From positions 682,001 through 746,000 of the forward strand of contig NW_020825346.1 of assembly GCF_003286085.1 (NCBI RefSeq): a stretch of DNA of 64,000 bases, given 5' to 3'. The notes below the pieces were generated by a model. The model did not search any database. It was given only the letters and a program-made list of their open reading frames with translations, and was not told the origin of the DNA. Below, piece after piece: positions 1 to 14,395 of this stretch; position 1 is the stretch's first letter; every line of letters starts with the position of its first letter. The position numbers and the translations under genes were made by a program. This stretch comes from Drosophila persimilis. Lineage: Eukaryota; Arthropoda; Insecta; Diptera; Drosophilidae.

Positions 1-2561
1 GCAACAACATTTCCGGTTTCCATTTCTCGTCGCGTGCCTTGGGGCCTGCATTTTCCCCAGAAATGTCCGCAGTGTCCTCTCGACCCCTCTCTCTACACGG
101 GAACTGGGACCATCTTCTTGGCCAGAAACACCCCTTTTAGCCCTCACACACACACACACACACACAATGCGCAACGTGTCGCAGCTGCTGGCTGTCTGTG
201 TCTGTGTCTGTGTCTGTGCCTGTGCCACTCTGACTCCATTTTTGCCCAGTTTTGTGGTCGAAAGTGCAGCCGCCGTTGCCCTTGCCGCTGCCGTTGCTGG
301 CAACCAGCTGGTTGTCTGGGCCGTGAATCGTTTGTAATCAAGTTTTGGCCCGCAAATAGACTCATTGCGGGCTTGCTGGCTGACTGCCTAGGGTCGCTCA
401 AGCGCCAAGTCTAGTCTATAATCATCAAATCATGCTTCAAACAGTTACTCCTCTATCCTCCATATATATACAGAGTATACACAGCACAGTGCAATGCCGT
501 CTATCAATCAGGGGGCCATCAAAATGCTTGACAACAAATCTTGACAGCATAATGGTCGTCATGGACGGAACGGAACGGAACGAAACGAAACGGAAGCCAA
601 CTGCAGTCGAGTGGAATCGAGTGAAATGACTTCGGTCTTAGCTGTGGCAAGGGTTGTGGCTGTGGGGCTCTGCGGCTGTGGGGTTGTGCGTGTCTCTCTG
701 TGTAGGGTCTTTTGGGATTTCAAATGCCCAAAGTGCCTGTGGTGGCCAATGGTCTCTGATCCTTTTCGAGTGCAGGGATGCCCCCCGTGCGACGGGATTA
801 GCTGGTGCTTCAGAGGGAGAGAGAGTGGAGTGGTGTGGTGTGGAGGCCTCGACCTTAGAAGGAGCAAAAGGAGTGGAGGCCTCGACCTTAGAAGGAGGAG
901 AGTGGTGTGCAGGCCTAAGCCTTAGCAAGTGTGATATCTCTGTCCGATGCAGCCGCTCAGGAAGCGGCTGAGAGTCCCTGAGGCCTGAGGTCTCTCAATT
1001 TCTGGCAAACTTTTGTGCATATCTTGGGGTACAAACAACACTGGAAATACTTACCAGTATAATTGTCCCTTTTTCTACATCTTCTAGATGTTTTTCTGCC
1101 CTTGTTGGTCATTCCTTGATTCAATGTTTTTTTTCTTTTATTTAAAGACAAGAAAATTTGCCTACTTTCTGCGGTCACTGGAGCATTGAAAAACGCAGCA
1201 AAGTACCGCCATCGAAACCCAACACGAAGCGTTATAATGGGACCTTCTACTCCCCCACCTCCGAAAGCCCCTTGGGCCACGGGGGGAACGGCGATTGCCG
1301 CCTAATGAGTGTCGGCGGTTTTTGTGGGGTTCGGACCCAGGCGACGACTGTTTGATACCCTCGGCTATTCGTATATCGAAGGAATAGAGGCATTCCAAAT
1401 AGATCTAGGGTTAACGTCTTGTGGGGCTTGTAGTCCATGAATGAAAGCAAATCGGTGCAAAGCCCAAGAGGGCGAGAGCGCAGGAGGGAAATATCTGGCA
1501 AGTGCCGAAGACCCTGCACTCGTTTTAGGTCTGGACCCAGAAACAGTTTGGGATCCTTATGATAATTACACTCAAGATCAAATCGAAGATCTGATGGCCT
1601 GGCGGGAGTGCTGGGGGGAGGGGAAATCCCTGTCAGCTTTGGCTACAAAAATGGGCATGCCCCCCTTAGTCCAGGGTATTTCAATAGAAACTTGCATAAA
1701 ATAACGAAATTATGCCTTGGCATGGACCCGGCCATTATCTGGCCATTGGCTGGTCATTAGGAGAGGGGAGAGGGGAGGCGGGCGAAGGAGGAGGTGGGTT
1801 CATTGCCATATAATAAAAATCTCATATTTTATTCAAATTGGTAATGCGAGGAGCGTGTCCCCTCGAGGAATGCCCCCAACGCAGCACCGCGGGATGCGGA
1901 AAAAAACGAGCAAAAACGAGACAGAGACAAAGACAAAGAGTGGGAGGGAGAGAGGGAGAGACAGTTGTCAGTTTCTTCTTTCTCATTGAGATTCATTTTT
2001 GGGTGTCTTTTGTCTTTGCTTTGCATAGAAAATTGAATTTGGTGTCCAACAACAATGACGCTTCATCCGCACTCATTTGGCCAGTTTGTGGGGCCTCAAC
2101 AGTCATGGCGTGCCCCGTGCCCCGTTCCCCACCCCCGCCTTGCAGCTTGCCTCTCCACTAAGCGGCTTTCGTTTCACAGTTCAAGAGTGGACGATGACGG
2201 CCGCCATAAGCCGATTTCCCTTTCTGGATGGTGAGTTCCCCCGGCCAGAAACTCGTGGAAAGTGCATTAAAATCATTTGACAAACGGCTGTCAATTATAG
2301 ATTTTTGTTAATAATTCATTAGCGCAATGTGGCAGTGCCCCCGCTGCTGTCCATTGCGTATACGCCCTGTGGCACACACAGCATGGCAAGAGAGAGAGAG
2401 AGAGAAAGAGAGGTGGTTTGTGGATTCCATTCCCACTTTTTCGGAGGAACCCCATCTCTAAAATTAAGTCACAAAAAGTAGACAATTTATGACTGCGGGG
2501 GCGTGAGGCGGAGGCAACACTTATCCCAAAATAACACTTGTGCCATCCGCAGTAACGATGT

Positions 2562-2593
<32 letters not shown>

Positions 2594-3612
2594 GGCCTCC
2601 TTCCTCATTGTTAGGCTTGGATTTTAGGCATGTCTAGACTCTTCTTTTGAGGTCCCAACAATAGCAGCGACAATCGTATTATCCGCAGCAGAGCGGTACC
2701 TCCAAAAAACTGCAACAAAAAATACAAATCGATGGCAGAACTCGATTACTATCGATATCGATTGCGTTATTGTGTTATTGCGTCTGGCGTCATGAGAACA
2801 GCTGATTTTCTGACAATATGGTTTATGGAACTATGGAAATGGAACGAAAGAACAAGACTTGAGAGAAAAATCCTTTATCCAATGATTTCTATAATAATAA
2901 TAATAATAATTTTGTTGTTCAAGAGAATTCAAATTACAAGAGACTTTAATAAATGGAGGAACTGAATGTTTCATTCGAATCACAGATGGAAAAACACCTT
3001 CTATGCATTGCGAAACATTTATTCATAGTTGATTGACATTCAAGTAGGTCTTTAAGCTCTGGAACACTCCCTTCTCTGTATCTGGGGGGGGTGGGGGGCC
3101 TCCTAATATCATTTTGGCCACATCGATGCATGGCATGGAGGCTGCGGCATGCCACTCATCCTTTGGCTGTCTGCTGCCCTTATCGTCTCATCAGCTGGCT
3201 AACTGACTGACTGTTGTGCCTGTTGTTGATGGGCCATTTGCCCCTGCCCCTGCCCCAGAGGCAGACACGGACACGGACACAGTGCCAGCCACTGCCACCT
3301 GGCACCCGCATACCATAGAATCCCATGGAATCCCCATATAGAAATGTTCTCCTTTTTCATCTCCTGATGTGCGCTTGGGTGATAAATAAAAACTGTCTGC
3401 GCCTATGTGGCTACTGTCTGTCTCCCCGGGTCCCCGTTCCCGGTCCCGGGCTCTCCTTTCCCTCGTTTTTTTTTATTTAACAATGTCTGACTTTTTGCCA
3501 TGTAAGCTGAGACCTTTTTGGGGTGACATTGAAACACATGCCAAACAGAGGAAATTCCAAAAGCCGCAGCCGCAAAAAAAAAAAAAAGATTCAATTTAAC
3601 TCGGTTCCGCCT

Positions 3613-3648
<36 letters not shown>

Positions 3649-5778
3649 GCTTTTGGCCATGTCTATTGGCCATTTAAGCATTTCAATGCGGTGCCCTGCC
3701 ACTGCAGCTTAACAACTTCATTTGGGCCTCGATACGGAACTCATAAATCAAATGCAGTCAAAGAAGTTCCAAAACGAAACACTACGAAAAATATCAAAAC
3801 AAAACATTCGATGCAGGATTAAAGGATGTTCTGGTCAAACACTCGTATCGAATATGCAATGAATATATGTATGAATGCAATGAATGGAGTTGGAAAAGGC
3901 TAACCGATAAATCATGCGGAATTTTGAATGCATTGAATAGGAGCAGAGGATCTATTGGATAAGGCTGGGAATCAAGAAACGATTTGGGGCTTATTCGAAA
4001 CGAGCGACAGATCTCGTAATGCATTTTGGATGGATGCATTTTTCTCCTCCACAAAAAGAAAGAGACACTTCGCAGTAAATAAAGCTTTACGAACAGCTGA
4101 TGAAAGCAACCCTGTGTCTTCCGCTTAACAGCACGTTCTGTGCGCTGAACAGCACCATTTTATTCTTTATCGTTCCGACAAATTACAGGCCTCGCGAAAG
4201 CCGCATTGTTTTTTCGACAAATTTGTCTGGCTATCAACTTTTTGGGACCTTAATTCGAAGTCGAGAAAACATATCCCATGAGTCTATAAACAATATATGT
4301 ATATCGCAAACCGATACATCCTTTACTTTGTTGGGGGATATATGTATGTACAATCTTCGGTTAAATTTGATATCCATCCATAAGACAATGCCTGAAACAT
4401 CGTGCCGAGAGTCATTCCGATAGACCGAGGAGCGCTTCCGCATGACATTGATTGACTTTCAAGAGTTTCGCATCAAATATCTGTGATATCTAAATATCTA
4501 TTCCGATCCCTGGCTCCAATACAGACACCATCCGGCGAGTATTCAATGCTTCATCGTTTACTGTACAGGTGGCATCCCCCACCGGACGGACTTCGCAGTA
4601 ATCACCACAGACATCTAATGATTGCCCCAGCTGTTGACCCAGCCCGGCCCCCACTCGCTCCATTTACACATCTCCTGCCGGACATCGATTGGGTCCATCA
4701 GCCAGAGAGAGGGAGAGAGAGTGTTCTAGGGCTCGACATTTGCTGCTAATTACATTCTGTGGTCGGCATAACAAATCCCGCTGCCAGATGGAACAGAAAA
4801 AGTGTTTTACGTGGGGGCATGGCCGGTGAATGGAGATGGAAATGCGAAGCATACGCACATGTGACCAAACCTCCTGCTCGCCCCCCCCGCCCTCAGCATT
4901 TATGATTGATGGGAGAGTCTATTGGAAAAAAAGCAGGGGAAAAATCTGTTCAGCTTTCAGGTTCGATTTCGATGGGGGGAAACGGAAGGCGGAAGGCTGG
5001 ACACAACAAGTAATTAAAATACCAGGCAGGCAAATGGTTCAGGTTACGCGCTGGGCTCTCTCTGTTGTTGCATGCAGCAGGCCAGGCAGTGCGAAGGAGT
5101 GGGGGGGGGGGGAGGGACACTGCAAGAAATTCCGAATATTCCTAGTAAAATGATGGACATGCTACAAGAATCGAGTTTTTCGGTATTATTCTGGTAATTC
5201 CAGTCATCCGTTTGGTATTTGTGTAGATATGGCATTCCATTCCATTGCATTCCAATTTGACGACTCTTTTCTCTGTTTGTTCCGTTTCCAAGCGTTTCTA
5301 TTTTGTTATATCATACTGCGTTTCATTCTTCTTGTTTCTTCCACAAAGCTCCTACATTTTTCTCTCTCTGTAGCAGCAGTGGTTCCATTCAGTTCGGTTC
5401 GGTTCTGTTCTGTGCAGCGTTCGATTCAGTCGTAGTTCCAAGCATATTGATTGATTTTTAATTACAAACATTTACACATAAAAAGAGTAACCCTCGGTGG
5501 GGAGAGATTCAATCGTTCAATCGTTCAATGGGGGGTCTCCCGCTTTCCCGTCTCTACTTCAATTTCAATTAAATGGCTTTTTATTAAACGCATAAACAAA
5601 TGAAAATAGGCGGGCGAGGAGCACTGGGCCACATGGCTGCTGTGTGTCCAGCATCCTTAATGGGGATTTAAAGGAGCTTTCAGACGCGTTCGCCGTATAA
5701 TTGCCAACGTCGACGTCGACGCATGCAATTAGCAACAATGCAAGAGGCAGAGCAAGAAACAGAGCCAGAGATGGAGAA

Positions 5779-5824
<46 letters not shown>

Positions 5825-7409
5825 TTCAAGGGAGATGCAAAAAGCGGCACAACAGACAGATTTGTCCGAGGGGGAAACGCACTGAAAGAGCAGCCAGCAA
5901 AATGCAAAAGTTGGCGAAAAACTTTGTGTCTCCCAAGCCCCTCCCAGCCCCACCCCCACACAATAGGATCAAAGGGAAGAAAGAGTAACGAGGAAGTTGC
6001 ATTGCAATCAATGAGCCATTGTTACGACGCGTTCGACAATTGAAAATTGCAGAAACCGGTACGAAAAAAAAAGGGAATACGAGCCAGATTTCCATTGAAA
6101 CGAGTGGCGCGCGTGCCATTTGCCATTTTGTCGTTGTTTTTGTTCCCGTCTGATGTACCCTGGCAGGACGAAGACGAAGGCATGCCGGCACTTGATGAAG
6201 CGACGCCATACGGCGCGTAATCTGTTACTTGTTCCAATCCACTGTTCCAAAATGGTCAACGCACCATCTTTTATCATATTTTCCTGCATAGAAATATACG
6301 TTCCTTTCTGTCATTCCCTTCTGTTTTTTTTCGTTTCGTTTCCATTGTTCCCGTGATTGCTATTCGATCAAGCGTTTATCGATTAGTTTTTGGGTATTAT
6401 AAGGCATCTTTTCTATTAACAATAAACGGCATGGAATGCCTCTGGCTCTGCTGCGTTTCCGTTCCCTTCCCACAAAGTGGCAAAGGCAGAGTTTGAGGCT
6501 CAGGCTAAGGGCTGGCCAGGCCTTTGAGAAATGGAGAATGTTGGTACCTTAATGAGTTTTACCCCAAACTGCTTAAACACGTGATAATTGCTGGCTCAGT
6601 CCCTCTCTGAGGCTCTCTGGCTGTGTCCACCTTATTGAATCTGTACAATTTGTTGGACATTCCCCCCAACAGGCATTACCTGCTCCAGCCATCAGCCATC
6701 CCCCATGCACACACACATTTTGTAATTTCAATTGTCTATGCAAAAGAGCTTTGAATCGCAAAATGGTCAGTCCATGGCCACGGACGTGGACCCAGCTCCT
6801 CGTTCAGTCCTGTCTCCTGGCTGACCAATCCTTGGCTTGGCTTGGCTTCGCTTGCCTTTTGTCTCTTGTCGCCTTTTGTGGCTCCCTGCTCTATTGTCTG
6901 CCATTGGCTGCTCGACTCAGATAAATTTCAATGAATTTTGCAAGCGAAGCAGAGTCGTGATTCCAGTCCAGACCGGGTTCTCCCTGCACCCTGGACCCTG
7001 GCTCTTGGCTACACATTTCTTTGTTTATCTTTATACATTTACAATTAAAAGGGCTTCGCATTGTTGTCCCTGTCGCAATATTAATGAATCTTCCCGTTCT
7101 CCCTCGTCCACAGAGCCGTGTATCAGGGAGGACTCGTTAATTGATTGCAATTTGTTTATGTAAATTCCATCCAACGAATGAATGAATGAATCTGTTTTTT
7201 GTGTCTGTTGTCCCTCTCCCACCTACCACCTCCCACCTCCCCCTGGTTTCATTGTTGTGCAAATTTCCGTGTATGCGGTCACACACTCCCCAGGCCCCCA
7301 CGTCCCACGCCCCAGGACCAGCAGAAATTGCGTTTGTCCGCAAATTGTCTCATTAAGCTAAATCAATAAATTAATAATTATCGCATTGGGCGCGTTTTCG
7401 GACACTCAC
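1..7409 (-). other. spri: sprint intron (5' part; continues off the left edge)
   Basis: This is intronic DNA that follows the SH2-start exon on the minus strand. I found no exon that could supply the SH2 FLVR strand, so the intron continues beyond position 1. It holds a CA run (about 147-167), a 33-bp direct duplication (841-897), a GGAAC/GAAAC pentamer run (about 568-592), and GA or CT tracts at 2387-2412, 2565-2592, 3617-3643 and 5779-5819. It also has an ATCGAT-containing spot near 2729-2765 and a 12-bp G run at 5101. Open frames here are short, overlap on both strands, and come from simple repeats. Confidence 0.65.
5779..5819. repeat. GA dinucleotide tract
   Basis: About 40 bp of GA repeat with one AAAG break. 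It is the longest of many GA/CT tracts here; others lie at 2387-2412, 2565-2592, 3617-3643, 8539-8572, 23456-23482, 36288-36314, 37957-37985, 42090-42131, 43671-43690, 52013-52041 and 55341-55370. Such tracts bind GAF and CLAMP in Drosophila. Confidence 0.88.
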
Positions 7410-7634
7410 CCCTTCCTCCTTGCCCTGCAGCAGATGAACGGCACCGGAGCGCTGGAGGTCCGGCAGGAACCACATGGGATGGGTGAGAAGCAGTCGCTCC
7501 GTCTGCTCCAGATCGCAGGGCGGCGAATTGTCGCTGGAATCGCGACTGGTCTCCTCGTCGCGCTCATCCTCGCTGGAGGTCTCGCCCTCGGCCAGGATGC
7601 CGCCCTCGGAGCTGGACACCAGAGATGTGCGTGA
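7410..7634 (-). CDS. spri: sprint, third coding exon in window, start of SH2 domain
   Basis: This 225-nt, 75-codon exon has both ends in phase 0: acceptor CGCTTACAG before 7634 and donor GTGAGT after 7410. It begins SRTSLVSSSEGGILAEGE, passes through an acidic Ser/Glu/Asp linker, and ends with LLLTHPMWFLPDLQRSGA followed by VHLLQGKEEG. The last part matches the start of the RIN-family SH2 domain (LLLxxPVW...AxxxL.G..G, just before the FLVR strand). The phosphotyrosine-binding Arg must be in the next exon, outside the window. RIN proteins act on early endosomes: SH2 receives tyrosine-kinase signals, VPS9 exchanges nucleotide on Rab5, and the RA domain binds Ras. In Drosophila, sprint has been linked to receptor-tyrosine-kinase endocytosis during guided cell migration. 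Another SH2 adaptor is possible, but the LLLTHPxW signature favours RIN. Confidence 0.78.
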
Positions 7635-8444
7635 CTGTAAGCGATAGAGAAAAGGATATAGGTTAGATACACGAGTAGATCGTAGAGAGTTTCCATTGGG
7701 GCTCAGAAACAGGTTTGAATCGCGGTCAATGCCGTTCAATGGTTCCAATCATCACTTTCGGGTGAGCTGAATATTCGTTATTTGTCATTTTTGGAGACCC
7801 ACACTTCGCTAGTTCACAGCACTAGCCGAAAGTATCGATATGTGCAACTATCGGTTGGGTTTGAATAAAGGGCGATCGTTTTTTACTTCTGGAAAAGCAA
7901 AGAACGTTCTCGCATGTTAAGGACCTCCTTCCATCCAATCGCAACTGTTAAAAGCCTTGCTTTAAGCACATTTTCAGGGCTCAGCTGGCTGCAATCTAGG
8001 GACAGCACTTTTGCCAACACTTGACACATTGCCATTGGCCATATTTTGTAACATCCTCCATCCATCATACACACATTCACATTACACCATGCCTCCACAT
8101 TCATTTTGAGTGCGATTCCATGTCAGAACATCAAAAATTGTTACGGGACGCAACTTTAAAAGCGGCAAAGGCCCAGGGCCAGGTCCTGCCAGCCGCCTGC
8201 CGCCTGCCTACCAAAACTTGTAGCAAGAGAAGGAGCGGCAGCAGCAGTAGCCGCAGGCCGGGACGACAGAAAACAAGGCGAAAAACAGAGACGAAGCGAC
8301 TATAAGATACCCCTTCCTTGGATCACAGTCTTGGAATGAAATGACATCTCTATGGCCTTCGTAGGTGTGTACTCCCCGCCCCATAACGGGGTGCACGGTG
8401 TGTAGAAGGGCACAGAAAAATTCTGCTGCTGTAGAAGAGGCATC

Positions 8445-8450
<6 letters not shown>

Positions 8451-8481
<31 letters not shown>
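8451..8481. repeat. CAG/GCA trinucleotide microsatellite
   Basis: Ten uninterrupted GCA units in intron sequence. The poly-Ala, poly-Leu and poly-Gln frames here are not supported as coding. Confidence 0.9.
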
Positions 8482-8482
<1 letters not shown>

Positions 8483-10557
8483 GGCAGTGGCATAGGCGTT
8501 TTTAATTGAAAATTGCCGTGGGCTGGCTTTGAAGTTATCTCTCTCTCTCTCGCTCTCTGTCTCTCTCTCTGGCTGGGTGGTTGCGGGAGTGGAGTGTGTG
8601 GCACAGCAGTCATATCGTAGCATACTTTTGTGCCGCATCAAAAGTGCAGACTGCGAGTGGAGTGGCAGTGGCAGTGGCAGGGGAGTGTGTTGTGGCACCC
8701 TCTGTCATGCCATGATGATGTTTGCAGAGCGTTAGCGATGCCAAAAATTGATGCCAAGGCAAATGCCTGTGCAAATGAAAAAAATTATTCGAAAATAAAT
8801 ACCACACAAGTTGGGGAGGGAGGCAGGGAGAAACGAGATGCCCAAAGAGATCTGCCTGTATCTGTCAGATAAATGGTTAATGTTGGAATGGTCTCGGTTT
8901 GTGGCAATCCACTCGCTTATGCGACATTTTTACAGCAAATTTCTACTTGAGGAAAATGACAATATTTTCTTACATTGAAGGCCGATCTTCAAAACATAAA
9001 ACATGCGTATTTTATGGCACATTTGAAGTGCTGCTGAGATGGATTTTTGGAAAAGCTAAAGCACGGGACAAAGGGGTCAGAGGGGGGGCAGGATTTAATT
9101 CTACGAAGGGTTATTATTATTATTATTTTTTTACGTTATTTTTGCGGAAGAACTTTTACCGCAAAACATTTTTCTTGTAATTAAAAAAAATAAATAAAGA
9201 AAAAAGTATAAATAAAAAATATGTGAATGAAAAAAAATGTATGAATAATAAAAAAATATATACATATGTATATATATATATAAATATGAAAAAATAAAAT
9301 ATAAATAAAAAAATATTTAAATAAAAAAAAAATAATAAAAAAATTAAATAAATATAACTAATAAAATATTTATATAATACAAAAATGTAAGTAAAAAAAT
9401 ATATATATAAAAATATATCAATGCAAAAAATATACAAACACAAATTTAATATATTAATAGATTTAATAAAATTGAATGCAAAATGTTTCATTAATTAGTT
9501 TTAGGAATCTTCTGTATATATTATATGGAGAAAAAATGATATGGTAATGATATGTTTTATTGGGGTTTTTTTTTGGTTCCTTATATATACAATTTAGGCA
9601 GATCCCACCATGGCTTTATTTATAGAAAATGTACTATTTTTGTGGCCTCATGATGGCCCTGCAGGGCTGGGCAGGGCATGGCAGTGCGTTGGTAGAAACT
9701 CAAGTGCCTGTCAAGGGGCTGTGGCAAAAAGTCAAGTGGCTCGCTCGTTACCACCACAACAGCGTCATGGCCATGGATAACACCCACCCACCCCCCGCGG
9801 GTTCATAAGAAGTGAAAAACAAAAAATAAGGCGGCAAAAAAAGGGTCACTAATTGAGTTATTTCTGGCCGAGTGTCAGATTGGGTTGCCTGACTCACCTT
9901 TTTCGATGATACGATACAACATCTACATCTACATCTATCTGGATAGAGGGATGGGTTACGTCCACGGCCACTGGTAGGGGGGCCGTGTGTAAATTTGATT
10001 TACGGTGCCGGCAGCGATATTTAATTTTTGATGTCATTTATTAAGCAAAAGCAAAGGAGCGCTTGGACGGCAGAGTGCAGTGGAGTGGAGATCAAGTTGC
10101 ACGGGTTTCGGTTACATTCGCAGCTGTCTGTGTCCCTTTTCTGACGCATTAATCATACGCAGAGTTGACACAACGACAGGAAATGAAACCAAGAAGCTGC
10201 TGCCACACAGAAAGAGAGACCCCAGACATGCCAGACAGGAGTCGTCTCAAGACAAAACGCAATGAAATGGAAATGTAAATGCAAAATGTTCGCCTGTTTA
10301 TTTGCCAACCATTTAAATGCGAGAGAAGACCCCAGCAGACAGCAGATGATGGAGACATGGGGCAGGGCAGGACAGCGCAAAAAAAAAGAAGAAAAAAAAA
10401 GGGAAAATTGCGCAAATCCCTTGAAGAAATGTTTGAAATTTTTCAAAGCTCACAGCGGGGTTTCGGGTTCGGGTTCGGGTTCTGGTCTGGGAAATGTTGC
10501 GAAATTATGCTTAAATCAAAAATCACAGCAGCGGCAAAAGAAAGCGCGCACTGCAGG

Positions 10558-10612
10558 AGGCAGCAGGCAGGAGGCAGCAGGCAGGAGGCAGCAGGCAGGA
10601 GGCAGCAGGCAG
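10558..10612. repeat. 14-bp minisatellite (AGGCAGCAGGCAGG)
   Basis: About four near-identical units of CAGGAGGCAGCAGG type. Confidence 0.8.
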
Positions 10613-13600
10613 GAGCACAACCCTTGAGCGAGTCCTGGGACCGGGAGGGCTGTGTGTGTGAGGTAAATGCTGCGCATATTTTATACCCTGCATTAGGTCC
10701 TAAGTATTGCTTATTACATCAGTGCGGTGCGGTCCCTTTTCCGGGTGCCGTTGCCCCCCACCCAAGGGCGGAGGGTCGTCTCGAGTGGAGGGCCCCAAAA
10801 ACCCTCCACTAGCGACTGGGATAGAAACTGTTTGGCATCGTTGTTCAGTGCTCTGTGCTTTGGCAGACGTTCAAAAGTCATTAATTTGATGGTTTATCCA
10901 GTAGTTAATTCTCAAAGTCATGTGCAAATTGGCAACCAACCCGACCGAGGGGCGCTGCTGCATTCCCTTCGATCTTGATATCTATTTCTGGCTCTAAAAA
11001 CGATTCTTATTAAGCTGTGATTAGTTCTCCGCTCAACCCCCAAGAGCCACCCCCAAAGAAACCTTAAAAAAAATCAACTTCTGAGTAGCTGGGCTGCATT
11101 TTTGAGTGCCACAGATGAGGGTTGCTGTGTTGCCTGGTGTCCTCATGTGTGGGAGGTGGGGGTTTTGCCTTTTGCGACTTTAAATTTGGCGCAACAATGG
11201 ACAGCCACTCCTGGCCCAGACCCAGGGCCAACACTTTCACGGCCAAGGACCGGCAGCAGCGGAAGCAGCCACGAGACTGCAGACTGCAGACAGTAGACAG
11301 ACGAAGAAAGTATTTTCGGCTTCCGTTCTGGCAGCTGTTGAAAGTTCCAGACCCAGTCTCAAGACCTTTCCACCTTTCCGCTAAAAATATTGGCAAACAA
11401 TTGTCTGGCTCTGGCTCTGGCTCTGACTCTGGCTCTGGCTCTGTCGATGTCTGGGGTGTCTCGATTCCTGCCAATATTGGTGGAAATACTTTTGGCCAAA
11501 ATTCAATGGCAATATAAAAATTCCCAGCCTGTCCCTGTTCACACATTGCATCCTGGTAGGACTCCTTTCGTTGCCAGCTACTGGCATTTAATAAATTACA
11601 CAAGAAACCAGGAAAAACGCATGGCAGGGGAGCTGGGGAGAAACTATTTATTCGCTGCCGCCCAAAAGCAGGCAATGACAATTTGTCAAATGCGACAAAC
11701 AACAAAACTACTGCTTCTGCCACGAAATGAGCCAAGAAGAGGGCCAAGAAAGATGCTAGTCGCCCTCTTTTTTCGTTGGAGATGCTTCAAATTAGAATTA
11801 ATTCCTATTAGATCTTTCATTTATTATTGTCAGGAGTTCAACAATGATACAAGACTTCTGGGAGCACAAGAGTTGAAGGAAAACAGATGGGAAAAAGGGT
11901 TTATAATTACAGCAAAGGGTACGGACCAGCAGAGTGGGAGATGAAGGGGAACCTATCTACTTGTATCTCCATCTTGTACTTGTATCTCTATCCACCGCAT
12001 AGCAGACACTCCACAGGCAGCCGCCGGTTCGTACTGGCCTTTCCGTAACGCGTCATCCTTCATCTTAATTGCAGATCGAATAAAAATAGTTGATTTATTG
12101 ACACAATTACAGGGGATATTTAGCTTTTGGTGTGTTTTATAAAGAATTTTTCTGAAGCCAACCCCCAATGGACGGATTTTGTGGCTCCCATTTACCAAGA
12201 CCTAATGGGATCTCCTTCTGTAGAGTGCAGGGAATTTGCATTCAGGCACAATCTGGAGGATTCTGGATCTGGATTCTTTAAAAGGCTGAGAAAAGTCTTG
12301 GCCTGTCTTTGGCTCACACTTTGGATTGGGTTCCAGTGCGAGTTCCAGTCCAAAAATAATGTTTGATCTGTGCTTCCCGACCTCCAAGCTTCAGAGGAGG
12401 AATCGCATGAAACGAATCAAAAGTTCTTTGGACACGCCACTCAGGGCTAAGGTGAAAGATCCTTCGGCAAATGGCAAACTTCCGAATCAATTTAATCAAA
12501 CAGTGGAGTACATTTGTGTATGAAAGGGTAATGTGTCTTTAAATCACTCGCAAATAAAGAAATAATTTAAAGGAAAAAAGGACAGAGAGAGAGAGGGAGA
12601 GGGTGTGCCATAGCCAGAGCTTTCAAGGGCATCAATTTTGAAAGGGATTTGTATTCCTCCGCCTCTCAAAAAACAGCCACGTTTCCTGTTTCCGCCTGAT
12701 CCGCCAGATAACGGGTCATATGAGCAGCAGCAGCCATCCCTCCCCCCCACAGTCGTCGTGTGTCACGGGGTGCGAACAGGATGAGGGATCAAAGTCCCTG
12801 CTGCATAAAGCATCTCTTATCGACGACATCCAGGGGCCAGGGGCCAGGGGCCAGGGTCCAGGGTCCAGGGTCCAGGGTCCAAGCGTGAAATTAATTTCAT
12901 AAAAATCACACACACACGCCCACACACACACACCCACACACACAGCTTCCGCCTACACTGTGCAACAAATTGCATAATTATTTTGTGGCCTTTGTCGGCT
13001 CGTTGGATATTAGTGGACAAAAATAAATTGAATACATAAATTGGGAATTTTTAAATTAAGGTGGTCCATAGAATTCTCTTGATTAAACGACCCTCCCAAT
13101 GATCTCTGGAGGATGTTCCATTGTTTGTAAGATAATTCAAAAGCTGGCCTGCTTTAGGCATAGATTTTAATGATATTAAATCAAAAATAAAACTAAAATG
13201 TCCTCCGTGAAACAGGCACACATTTTTGTTTCCTCAAAACTAAAAATTTAAAGCCTATAATTTTTAATTACAATTAAATTAAATTTAAATCAACCAAAAT
13301 GTAATAAATTTTTTTAATACCATTTTGAATACCATTTTTTTTTGGTTATAATTTTATTCTAAAATAAATATGATTAAAAACCGAAAAAAAATAAATAAAA
13401 AAAAATTCAAAATTGAATCACATTAAAATATTTCCCCAGGGTTCCTTGAAATCTATATTAGAATCCTTGGCCACGAACATCCCTTCTGGCGTACCTTTTC
13501 AACTGAAAAACTGTCGAAAAACCCATTTGATCCCCTTCCATATGGCCAATGGGTTCCCTTTATGAGGCCCTGTTCCGCTGTGCTGCTGCTGTTTCTGGTA

Positions 13601-14269
13601 TTTTGGACCTTCCTTCACTTGAGTCCAAGCGGAGTGATCCCTTTTCGGTGTTAGACTTCGACTTCTGTGTAAACCCCCTAGAACTGAGGGGTATGTATCT
13701 CTAGTGGGGCCCAGAGGCAGGCAGGCAGCCTTCCTTGCTGTTAGTTTGACGAAAGGTGAGCCCTGCACGTGTCCTGCTCTCTTTCTATATATATCTATCC
13801 AAGAGCATATCTATATATCTATCCATCTCTCTAGCGATGTGTGCATGCGGGCAAATTGCACTCGAGACTGAATTATTGCCTGACGCAGCGCCGCAACAAA
13901 ACGTGCAACAGCGCGACAGGATGGTACAGAGGAGAGCAGAGCAGAGCAGACCAGAGGACGGGAGTCCCTGTGCAACATCCGTGGAAATAAAAGATAAATA
14001 GCAGCCACGTAAAATGTTGTTGAATGTTTTAAAAAACCATAAAAACCACAGAGAATTACATTTAATGGCAGCAACAGCAGTGGCAGTGGCAGTGGCAGCA
14101 CAGCGGGACTGTGCCTCAAAAACGGGGAACAAATGTGGGGCCCAACCGCAATGGCAACAACAGAGAGTCCTGGGACCCACAGACAGACGGAAGGACAGAT
14201 GGAGGAGAGACAGAGAGTCCTCTGTCTGTGCCGACTGTGACGGTGACATCCTCCTATTCCAAAATATTG

Positions 14270-14395
14270 CGAGGCGAGTGGCGAGAAGCGAGTGGGGAGA
14301 GGCGAGTGGTAAGAGGCGAGTGGCGAGAGGCGAGTGGGGAGAGGCGAGTGGGGAGAGACGAGTGGGGAGAGACGAGTGGCGAGTGGCAAGAGTCG
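14270..14395. repeat. 14-bp minisatellite (GCGAGTGGGGAGAG)
   Basis: About nine units vary between GCGAGTGGCGAGAG, GCGAGTGGGGAGAG and ACGAGTGGGGAGAG. Long minus-strand frames here (Leu/Ala/Thr/Ser-Pro repeats) come from this array. Confidence 0.82.

Noticed and set aside
4950..4990. GGTTCGATTTCG resembling a tRNA T-loop
   Set aside because: No acceptor stem, D-arm or anticodon arm can be formed around it.
11064..11944. Overlapping frames of 227 codons (minus), 131 and 184 codons (plus)
   Set aside because: They overlap on opposite strands and depend on a CTCTGG hexamer run that gives Glu-Pro or Leu-Ala repeats. No domain or splice support was seen.
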